NCBI GenBank assembly: GCA_027016915.1 | Contig: JALURJ010000062.1 | Span: 1 to 5,814 of the forward strand | Length of the DNA stretch: 5,814 nucleotides | Reading direction: 5' to 3' | DNA from: Desulfurococcales archaeon | GTDB taxonomy: Archaea; Thermoproteota; Thermoprotei_A; Sulfolobales; WAQK01 | Part shown: positions 1 through 5,045 of the stretch, piece by piece | How the letters are laid out: each line of letters starts with the position of its first letter | How positions within the stretch are numbered: position 1 is the first letter of the stretch | Translations under genes and position numbers: made by a program | The notes under the pieces: model-generated | Told to the model about the DNA's origin: nothing | Database searches by the model: none | What the model saw: only the letters and a program-made list of their open reading frames with translations

Positions 1-477
1 CACCTGATACACACCCCCATGGAGGTAATAGACAAGATAGCCGAGAAGGGGATCATAGGAGTGTTCCTCCCCACAACGCCCTTCTGCTACCTGGGCAGGT
101 ACGCCAACGCCAGGGAGATCATCAAGAGGGGGGTGCCTGTAGCCCTGGGCACGGACCTAAGCGCCGCTAACATGAGCGAGTCCATGCAAATGATGATGAC
201 CATAGCGGCCCTCCAGATGAAGATGACGCCCTCCGAGGTCTTCTCAGCAGCAACCATAAACTCGGCCCACGCCGTGGAGAGGGCCCGGGAGATAGGCAGC
301 ATAGAGGAGGGCAAGAAGGCCGACATAGTGATACTCGACATACCCAACCACAAGTTCATACCATACCACTACGGGGTCAACCACGTGAAGATGGTGTTCA
401 AGAACGGCCAGATAGTGGTGGACGACGGGGCACTCGTCAAGGAGGCTGTGAGGAAGCTCTACTCCTACACATACTGA
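1..477 (+). CDS. hutI: Imidazolonepropionase, C-terminal part (5' end outside window)
   Basis: Cytosolic metallo-hydrolase that opens the ring of 4-imidazolone-5-propanoate to N-formimino-L-glutamate, the third step of histidine degradation. The frame is open from base 1 and reads HLIHTP before the first ATG at 19, so that ATG is internal. The visible 158 residues are the last third or so of an approximately 400-residue amidohydrolase. The first His matches the His of the conserved (D)HL motif of the family, which is near the active site. LPTTPF, the segment GVPVALGTDLSAAN (its Asp corresponds to the metal-binding Asp of amidohydrolases), ESMQMMMTIAALQMKMTP, SAATINSAHAV, GSIEEGKKADIVILD and YHYGVNHV all match HutI signatures in order. 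Family knowledge: the metal ligands HxH and a further His lie in the missing N-terminal part. The stop is TGA at 475-477, followed at once by a hairpin plus T-run. Other hut genes, if present, would lie upstream outside the window. Confidence 0.95.
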   Translation, partial: HLIHTPMEVIDKIAEKGIIGVFLPTTPFCYLGRYANAREIIKRGVPVALGTDLSAANMSESMQMMMTIAALQMKMTPSEVFSAATINSAHAVERAREIGSIEEGKKADIVILDIPNHKFIPYHYGVNHVKMVFKNGQIVVDDGALVKEAVRKLYSYTY

Positions 478-479
478 CC

Positions 480-496
480 CGGTTCAAACCGTTTTT
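480..496 (+). terminator. Hairpin plus T-run terminator after hutI
   Basis: The bases CGGT (480-483) and ACCG (488-491) form a 4-bp stem with a TCAA loop, and the stem can close one more T-A pair. Five Ts (492-496) follow directly. It lies 3 nt after the hutI stop. Archaeal termination depends mainly on the T-run, so the hairpin may be incidental. Confidence 0.55.
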
Positions 497-535
497 AGCC
501 CCCCAACCCCCCACGACACATGTCCAGCGGTGCGC

Positions 536-547
536 GAGGTTAAAATA
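536..547 (+). promoter_or_regulatory. Archaeal promoter (BRE/TATA) for the methyltransferase and HgcAB-like unit
   Basis: A purine-rich BRE-like GCGAGG precedes TTAAAATA (540-547), a good archaeal TATA box in otherwise GC-rich DNA. With the usual spacing of about 26 nt from box centre to start site, transcription would begin near 568-571. That falls after the GTG at 564 and favours the ATG at 600 as the translation start of the downstream gene. No second TATA box is seen before the HgcAB-like gene, so the two genes are probably co-transcribed. Confidence 0.6.
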
Positions 548-599
548 GTGAGCATCCCTACCTGTGTTCTGGGCGGGAGGCACGACCGCGTACGTTTTG

Positions 600-1238
600 A
601 TGAGAATTCTAGAGTCTGCCCCGTGGAGGTATGACAGGTGGATACGCATCCTCACCCTAGGCAGGCTCGACCGGGCCTACGACAGGCTAGCCTCCCACAT
701 AGGGGAAGGGGACCGGGTGCTCGACCTGGGCTGCGGCACAGGCGCCCTAACCATCAGGGCTGCCAGGAGGGGTGCCAGGGTCAAGGGTGTCGATCTAAAC
801 CCCGGGATGCTCGAGGTCGCCAGGAGGAGGGTGGAGGAGGAAGGGCTGGATGACAGAGTGGAGTTGGTGGAGGCCAGCGTGGCGGGGCTGGAGGAGGAGC
901 CTGGGAGCTATGATGCGGTGATGTGCGGACTCCTGCTCTCAGAGCTGGGCGACGAAGAGGTGGACTATGTTCTGAGGAGGGCCTGGGAGCTGCTGAGGCC
1001 GGGAGGGCTCCTACTGGTAGCCGACGAGGTGGTGCCCAAGAACCCTCTGAAGAGGCTGGTCAAAGCAGTGATCCGTGCACCCCTCCTAGCATTGACGTTC
1101 ATAGCAACCCAGAGGGTCTCCAGACCCCTGAAGGACCTCCCCAAGAGGGTTAAGAGGACCGGGTTCCTGGTGGAGGATGTCAGGCTAACCTGGCTCGAGG
1201 ACTTCGCCGAGATCGTTGCGAGGAAGCCGGCTGGGTGA
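600..1238 (+). CDS. cpaM: Class I SAM-dependent methyltransferase, corrinoid protein-associated (CpaM-like)
   Basis: Soluble Rossmann-fold methyltransferase of 212 residues. Motif I is LDLGCGTG (residues 41-48, the SAM-binding loop). The acidic residue ending strand 2 is Asp65 in GVDLNPGM. SYDAV (103-107) corresponds to strand 4, and LLRPGG (131-136) is the typical post-strand-4 motif. The N-terminal RYDRWIRILTLGRLDRAYDRL is characteristic of the archaeal subgroup found beside HgcAB-like fusion proteins. The start is uncertain. The frame is open from GTG at 564 (12 extra residues, hydrophobic and unlike the family), but the TATA box at 540-547 puts the transcript start downstream of 564, so ATG at 600 is preferred; TTG at 597 is also possible. 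The stop TGA (1236-1238) overlaps the GTG start of the next gene by 4 nt, implying translational coupling and a shared task. Inference: it methylates the corrinoid of its partner or acts on the same substrate. Substrate unknown. The methyltransferase call is secure; the name CpaM rests on context and recall. Confidence 0.88.
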   Translation: MRILESAPWRYDRWIRILTLGRLDRAYDRLASHIGEGDRVLDLGCGTGALTIRAARRGARVKGVDLNPGMLEVARRRVEEEGLDDRVELVEASVAGLEEEPGSYDAVMCGLLLSELGDEEVDYVLRRAWELLRPGGLLLVADEVVPKNPLKRLVKAVIRAPLLALTFIATQRVSRPLKDLPKRVKRTGFLVEDVRLTWLEDFAEIVARKPAG

Positions 1239-2362
1239 GGGGGTTGGGCAGGGCCAGGTACCTGGCTATAAGTGTGGCCACAACCCTGCTGAGATTCCTA
1301 CCGCTGCCCTGCAGGACGGGGGTTGTCAGGATAGGGAACCCGGGCAGAAACTCGCCCGTACTGCTAACCGGAAACTACATCCTGACGGTGGAGAGGGTTA
1401 AGAGGGCGCTCCGCGGCCTCGACTGCTACCTCGTGGTAGCCAACAGTAGGGGCATCAATGTTTGGTGCGCCTCGGCCGGAGGACACCTGACAACCCACAG
1501 CGTCGTGTCAGCCCTCAAAACCAGCGGCATCGAGAAGCTGGTGGACCACAGGGTCGTCATACTGCCGCAGCTGGCAGCCACGGGGGTGGAGGCCAGGAAG
1601 GTTGCGGAGAAGGCTGGGTGGAGGGTTGTCTGGGGCCCTGTCTACGCCGAGGACATACCCCGGTTCGTCAGGAACGGGTTCAGGAAAACACCCGACATGA
1701 GGGAGACCAGGTTCCCCGCCGCCCAGAGGCTCGAGATGGCCATAATGTGGGCCTTCCCCTTCTCAGCCATAGCCGCTCTCCTCTCACTACCCTTCTCCAC
1801 CGGAGCGACCCTTCACCTAGCCCTGCTTATATGGATGCTCTCACTGCTCGCCTTCCTCCTCTTCCCACTATACTCCAAGTGGCTGTCAAGCCGGGGAGCC
1901 CTGCCCGGCCCTCTCAAGGTCCTTGCAGCCCTCTGGGCCCTCTCACTACCGCTGGTAGCCGCTTGCGAGTACCTGGTGGGCACGCCCACTCCAGGCTCCC
2001 TCGCCCGGTGGAGCGCAGCAGCCCTAGCCGTGCTCTCCATAATAGTGGTGGATCTGGGTGGAAGCACCCCGACCCACAGGAGCGGCCTCCACCAGCCACT
2101 ACGTGTTGTTCTGGACCCCGAGAGGTGCAGGGGCTGTGGAACATGTGTAGACGTGTGTCCCAGAAACTGCTACGAGCTCGACGACAGGCTTGGAAAGGTG
2201 GCAATGCCTAGGGCGGGCCGCTGCGTCCAGTGCGGTGCCTGCATAGTTCAGTGCCCCTTCGACGCGCTCCACTTCCAAACACCATGGGGCGAACCCATAC
2301 TCCCTGAAACTGTTAGGAGGTACAAGCTAAACATGCTGGGCAAACGCACGGTGAAAACCTAG
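1235..2362 (+). CDS. HgcAB-like fusion: membrane corrinoid protein with C-terminal two-cluster ferredoxin domain
   Basis: A 375-residue protein with three parts. Residues about 28-150 resemble the corrinoid-binding domain of the CO dehydrogenase/acetyl-CoA synthase iron-sulfur protein family (GNPGRNSPVLLTGNY at 35-48, TVERVKRAL at 51-59). They contain GINVWCA with Cys78, the HgcA cap-helix signature in which Cys binds cobalt from below. Four hydrophobic helices follow at about 168-187, 191-212, 226-247 and 257-273. The C-terminal domain binds two [4Fe-4S] clusters: CxxCxxCxxxCP at Cys298, 301, 304, 308 and again at Cys330, 333, 336, 340. In mercury methylators HgcA and HgcB are separate proteins; fused relatives are known from hyperthermophilic archaea such as Pyrococcus and are not established methylators. 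Here the cap helix reads NVWCASAGG rather than NVWCAAGK, and the C-terminal HgcB cysteine(s) are absent (the last Cys is 340). Inferred role: the ferredoxin part reduces Co(II) and the corrinoid passes a methyl group to an unknown acceptor at the membrane. GTG start within the upstream stop (GTGA, 1235-1238); GAGGA at 1220-1224 can serve as ribosome binding site. Confidence 0.92.
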   Translation: MRGLGRARYLAISVATTLLRFLPLPCRTGVVRIGNPGRNSPVLLTGNYILTVERVKRALRGLDCYLVVANSRGINVWCASAGGHLTTHSVVSALKTSGIEKLVDHRVVILPQLAATGVEARKVAEKAGWRVVWGPVYAEDIPRFVRNGFRKTPDMRETRFPAAQRLEMAIMWAFPFSAIAALLSLPFSTGATLHLALLIWMLSLLAFLLFPLYSKWLSSRGALPGPLKVLAALWALSLPLVAACEYLVGTPTPGSLARWSAAALAVLSIIVVDLGGSTPTHRSGLHQPLRVVLDPERCRGCGTCVDVCPRNCYELDDRLGKVAMPRAGRCVQCGACIVQCPFDALHFQTPWGEPILPETVRRYKLNMLGKRTVKT

Positions 2363-2382
2363 CCGGAGCCGCGGCGCCTAGC

Positions 2383-2389
2383 TTAATTA
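2383..2389 (+). promoter_or_regulatory. Weak TATA-like box before membrane methyltransferase gene
   Basis: TTAATTA lies in the 59-bp gap after the HgcAB-like gene. Its centre is about 36 nt before the TTG start at 2422, predicting a leader of about 10 nt. It suggests a separate promoter, although read-through from the upstream operon is equally possible because no clear terminator is visible in the gap. Confidence 0.4.
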
Positions 2390-2421
2390 CCAGCGTAGGC
2401 CTAATCTCCTGGGGATAAGGA

Positions 2422-2973
2422 TTGAACGTCTTCGCAGCGCTAGCCTACGGCGAAGCGCTGGCCATGATCGTGGCACTCCTACTTGTCTACATGGAGGACC
2501 TGAGAGGCGTATGGCCCCCGGGATCCAAGGGTGTATTCTACCTCGTCTGGGCCTGGTACCTATCGATGATCGGGTTCTCCATACCAATGTACCTGGAGGA
2601 GCTCGGCAAGGGGCCTGCCGAGGCCCCACTGCTAGCCCTGGGCTTCGCCCTGCTGCTGGTGGGAGGGCTGTTCGGCATATGGGGCTTCCTGACACTGGGC
2701 GCCGTAAGGTCCTCCGGGTCAAAGATAGACACGCTGGTCGTGAAGGGCCCCTACAAGTACACAAGGAACCCCCAGTACTTCGGCGACAGCCTGGTCTTCT
2801 GGGGCCTTGCAGCTGTGGCAGCCTCGCCTCTCCTAGCAGGCTTCGCCCTCCTCAACACGCTTATCTTCTACCTCCTAGCACTGCTGGAAGAGAGGGTGTT
2901 GGAGGAGAAGTTCGGCGAGGAATACGCCGAGTATAGGCGGAAAGTTCCTCGATTTCTGCCCGGAAAGACTTGA
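2422..2973 (+). CDS. Integral-membrane methyltransferase, isoprenylcysteine/phospholipid methyltransferase superfamily
   Basis: A 183-residue membrane protein. Hydrophobic segments lie at about 6-24, 37-57, 68-93 and a longer one at 121-155. The SAM-binding C-terminal signature is clear: KGPYKYTRNPQYFGD (108-122), which contains the GPYxxxRxPxY pattern, then LLEERVLEEKFGEEYAEY (154-171), the family's E-E...FG-x-x-Y-x-x-Y motif, then RKVPRFLP. This fold (ICMT, phospholipid N-methyltransferase and NnrU-like proteins) methylates lipid-linked or small hydrophobic substrates in the bilayer. Length is normal for the prokaryotic members. The actual substrate cannot be read from sequence; isoprenylcysteine itself is unlikely in archaea because protein prenylation is not established there. 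The start is TTG at 2422; no ATG or GTG lies in frame before the first membrane segment. It lies 59 bp behind the HgcAB-like gene on the same strand, so a joint role is possible but unproven. Confidence 0.88.
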   Translation: MNVFAALAYGEALAMIVALLLVYMEDLRGVWPPGSKGVFYLVWAWYLSMIGFSIPMYLEELGKGPAEAPLLALGFALLLVGGLFGIWGFLTLGAVRSSGSKIDTLVVKGPYKYTRNPQYFGDSLVFWGLAAVAASPLLAGFALLNTLIFYLLALLEERVLEEKFGEEYAEYRRKVPRFLPGKT

Positions 2974-3016
2974 ACCGCCTTGGAAACAAAACTGTTTACT
3001 GACTCTAACCACCAAA

Positions 3017-3025
3017 TTAGATAAA
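3017..3025 (+). promoter_or_regulatory. TATA-like box before the unknown Cys/His protein
   Basis: TTAGATAAA sits in an AT-rich patch (about 2988-3026) of the 107-bp gap. Transcription would start near 3047, leaving a leader of about 34 nt that contains the ribosome binding site at 3071-3075. An ACAGT repeat flanks this region (the second and clearer copy at about 3050-3054), which could be regulatory, but it is too short to claim. Confidence 0.45.
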
Positions 3026-3070
3026 TCCAGGCTGTGTGAACAGTATTCTACAGTCGAACAACTGAAGAAG

Positions 3071-3075
3071 GGTGA
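3071..3075 (+). promoter_or_regulatory. Ribosome binding site GGTGA deciding the start at 3081
   Basis: GGTGA is a perfect complement of the UCACC in the archaeal 16S rRNA 3' end. It lies 5 nt before the GTG at 3081. The alternative GTG at 3072 overlaps this site and has only the weaker GAAGAAG upstream, so 3081 is the better start. Confidence 0.55.
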
Positions 3076-3080
3076 CTAGG

Positions 3081-3530
3081 GTGGCCAGCCAGGACGAACA
3101 GTTCAAAATAGACCTAGTACTACACTGCCTCACACACGTCTACCTAGAGGCAGAGCACGAAGCCCTGGAAACCCTGCCGCCAGTCATGGTTTTCAGGTCG
3201 CTGAAGCTCTTCGCCGAGAAGTTTAGGAGCTCACCCCTCTGCGGGGAGGTTCTAGGCTGGACCCCCGAAGAGCTTGCCGAGAAGCTCGTGAGTTCCGGCT
3301 ACGCCAAGCAGGTCAGCTTCCGCAGGGAGGGGAACCGGGTGGTCTTCGAGGTTAAGGGTTGCCGCTACGCGCCCTACGTTCACCCATACATATCGAGGGA
3401 GTATATGTGCCCCTACGTCTCAATGGCAATACTTGTGCTGAGGGAGAGGCATGGGAAGGCCAGCCTGGCAGGAAAGCTGCCTGAGAAGACGGAGGACGGC
3501 ATAAGGGCAGAGTTCGAGATACACGACTAG
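3081..3530 (+). CDS. Uncharacterised soluble protein with conserved-looking Cys/His residues
   Basis: No family is recognised with confidence. The 149-residue product (152 if started at the GTG at 3072) has no signal peptide or membrane helix and mixes charged helices with a beta-strand pair. Numbering from 3072, the C-terminal half holds a suggestive set: GCRYAPYVH (Cys97, His104) and YMCPYVSMAIL (Cys113). A Cys, a His and a Cys-Pro separated like this recall small archaeal sensor or output domains of the V4R or 'methanogen output domain' type, where a Cys-Pro near the C-terminus is common. That comparison is from memory and weak. The first half has LDLVLH-like helical sequence with Cys19 and His22, and GWTPEELAEKLVSSGYAKQV (62-81) resembles a helix-turn segment. 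It has its own TATA-like box and is followed by a hairpin, so it appears monocistronic. Codon use matches its neighbours. Function unknown. Confidence 0.75.
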   Translation: MASQDEQFKIDLVLHCLTHVYLEAEHEALETLPPVMVFRSLKLFAEKFRSSPLCGEVLGWTPEELAEKLVSSGYAKQVSFRREGNRVVFEVKGCRYAPYVHPYISREYMCPYVSMAILVLRERHGKASLAGKLPEKTEDGIRAEFEIHD

Positions 3531-3538
3531 CAGCGCGG

Positions 3539-3567
3539 GTTGCAGCTTTGCCGAGCGGGCTGGCAAC
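3539..3567 (+). repeat. Inverted repeat / hairpin after the unknown gene
   Basis: GTTGCAGC (3539-3546) pairs with GCT-G-GCAAC (3559-3567), giving an 8-bp stem with one bulged G (3562) and a 12-nt loop. It begins 9 nt after the stop codon at 3528-3530. No T-run follows, so it is not a classic terminator. It may be a 3'-end stabiliser, or a palindromic protein-binding site just upstream of the MATE promoter. Confidence 0.5.
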
Positions 3568-3583
3568 TGTTCAAGGGTTCGAA

Positions 3584-3598
3584 GTTAAACCTTATAAT
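3584..3598 (+). promoter_or_regulatory. Archaeal promoter (BRE/TATA) of the MATE transporter gene
   Basis: GTTAAACC is a BRE-like element directly followed by TTATAAT (3592-3598), the clearest TATA box in the window. The predicted transcription start is near 3621, giving a leader of only about 7 nt before the GTG at 3628, so the transcript is nearly leaderless. This fits the lack of a strong ribosome binding site. Confidence 0.65.
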
Positions 3599-3627
3599 GC
3601 GGCTCATTGTAGGGGCTCTGGGGATCA

Positions 3628-5001
3628 GTGACGGGGCTTCGCAGCGCTGCCGACGTGGAGGAGCGACGGAGACGCATACTGGGGGAGGAGAGGCTTGCAA
3701 GACTCATCCTTGAGCTCAGCGCGCCGCTATTCGTCTCCGGGAGTCTCCAGTCCCTCTACAGCATCGTGGACACCTTCTGGCTATCCAGGCTGGGAAGCGC
3801 GGCGCTAGGCACCCCCACGGTCTCGTGGCCCTACAGGGGTATACTGATGAGCCTGGGCTTCGGCCTCGCCACGGGGATCTCCGCCCTCACGGGCCAGTAC
3901 ATAGGTGCCGGGGAGTACAGGAGGGCTGGGAGGGTCGTAGGCCTGGTGCTGGGCCTGCTGCTGGCCATAGGGATCCCGGGAAGCATCCTCTTCTTCCTGG
4001 CTCGAGGCCTCTACCTGGGCACCACCCGGACCCCCGGCGACATAGGAGTCCTGGCGGATGCCTACATAGCTGTGACGCTGGCGGGAGTGCCCTTCACCTA
4101 CATGTTTCTGGTGTTCAACTTCGCCCTCGGCGCTTCGGGGGACACGGTTACCCCCATGAAGGTGAGCGTCGCGGCAACACTGCTCAACTTCGCCCTCGAC
4201 CCCATCCTGATATTCGTGGCTGGCCTCGGCGTAGTTGGCGCCGCCCTCGCAACACTGCTTGCCAACGTTGTCTCGGGGAGCTATGCGGTTTATAGTCTAG
4301 CCACCGGGAGGCACGGCATCAAGGTTTCCAGGGAAGACCTGGCACCCGACAGGGAGCTGGCAGGCCTGGTGGCCAGGGTGAGCCTGCCGATGGTCGCTCA
4401 GAGGCTCATGGTGACCCTGGGCTTTCTCATCATGGTGGCCATAGTGAACGGGCTCGGGACACCCATAGTGGCGGCGTACTCCATAGGGCAGGTGGTGCTG
4501 AGCCTCGACCACGTCCTCGTCTTCCCCCTCATAAGGTCGACGGGCATAATAGTGTCCCAGAGCCTCGGGGCCGAGAAGCTTGACAGGGCTAGGAGGGCAA
4601 CCCTCACTGGGCTGGGCATACTGGCTGGCGTGGTCCTAGGCTATGTGGCCTTTCTCCTGCTGGGCAGAACCTACTTCATCTCCGCCTTCACCCAGGAGGC
4701 CCAGGTCTTCGACGCTGCCGACAGGATGCTCCTCATATTCGGCCCAAGCGTCCTGGGCTTCGACGTGTTCATGCTTGCCAACAGCCTGGCGAGGGCGAGC
4801 GGCCACACCCTATTCATATCGGTGCTGGGCATAACGAGGCTCTGGGCCTTGAGGATACCCTTATCGTGGCTCCTAGCCTACAGCCTGGCTATGGGTGACA
4901 CGGGGCTCTGGGCTGGCATGGCAACCAGCAACTATATAACTGGTCTCATAGCCCTGGCGTGGCTATTGTCCTGGAGGTGGGTGAAACCTGTGATAAAATA
5001 G
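3628..5001 (+). CDS. MATE-family efflux transporter (Na+ or H+/drug antiporter)
   Basis: A complete 457-residue polytopic membrane protein, normal length for the family, with about 12 membrane helices in two homologous halves. The internal duplication can be seen directly: TGQYIGAGEYRRAGR (88-102) is mirrored by VSQSLGAEKLDRARR (309-323), and FALGASGDT (165-173) by SLARASGHT (386-394). Helix 1 carries SIVDTFW with Asp48, and helix 5 carries LNFALDPILIF with Asp191. Both acidic positions match residues important for cation coupling in archaeal DinF-type MATE proteins such as that of Pyrococcus furiosus (alignment by eye). A charged N-terminal tail (about residues 9-25) precedes helix 1. MATE proteins export cationic drugs, flavins or metabolites against Na+ or H+ influx; the substrate cannot be told here. 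GTG start preceded by a well-placed TATA box; it is transcribed alone and converges on the minus-strand surface-protein gene. Confidence 0.95.
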   Translation: MTGLRSAADVEERRRRILGEERLARLILELSAPLFVSGSLQSLYSIVDTFWLSRLGSAALGTPTVSWPYRGILMSLGFGLATGISALTGQYIGAGEYRRAGRVVGLVLGLLLAIGIPGSILFFLARGLYLGTTRTPGDIGVLADAYIAVTLAGVPFTYMFLVFNFALGASGDTVTPMKVSVAATLLNFALDPILIFVAGLGVVGAALATLLANVVSGSYAVYSLATGRHGIKVSREDLAPDRELAGLVARVSLPMVAQRLMVTLGFLIMVAIVNGLGTPIVAAYSIGQVVLSLDHVLVFPLIRSTGIIVSQSLGAEKLDRARRATLTGLGILAGVVLGYVAFLLLGRTYFISAFTQEAQVFDAADRMLLIFGPSVLGFDVFMLANSLARASGHTLFISVLGITRLWALRIPLSWLLAYSLAMGDTGLWAGMATSNYITGLIALAWLLSWRWVKPVIK

Positions 5002-5045
5002 TTAAACATAGTTAATAAAATAAAGTAGAGGAGCTGGATGCAACG
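5002..5045. terminator. AT-rich convergent intergenic spacer with T-rich termination signals
   Basis: Only 44 bp separate the MATE stop from the stop of the minus-strand gene. Read on the minus strand, the spacer gives TTTATTTTATTAAC (roughly 5010-5025), a T-rich archaeal terminator for the surface-protein gene. On the plus strand six Ts (5055-5060), just inside the opposing gene, could end the MATE transcript. Confidence 0.5.

Noticed and set aside
19..21. ATG as the start of a short 152-residue imidazolonepropionase
   Set aside because: The frame is open upstream to base 1 and the preceding residues (HLIHTP) match the family, so this is an internal Met of a gene cut by the window edge.
1462..2211. 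Long plus-strand open frame inside the HgcAB-like gene
   Set aside because: It is a GC-rich out-of-frame shadow with Arg/Gly/Pro/His-rich composition and no domain; the overlapping frame has clear motifs throughout.
2368..2378. Palindromes GCCGCGGC and GGCGCC in the gap after the HgcAB-like gene
   Set aside because: Short self-complementary words like these are expected by chance in GC-rich DNA, and no T-run follows to make a terminator.
2387..2764. Minus-strand open frame opposite the membrane methyltransferase
   Set aside because: Arg/Pro/Ser-rich antisense shadow without motifs, covering a plus-strand frame that carries a recognisable family signature.
3549..3582. tRNA-like pieces: a D-arm-like TGCCGAGCGGGCTGGCA followed by a T-loop-like GGGTTCGAA
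   Set aside because: There is no room for an anticodon arm between them, the T-stem does not pair and no acceptor stem is found. The first part is better explained as the hairpin at 3539-3567.
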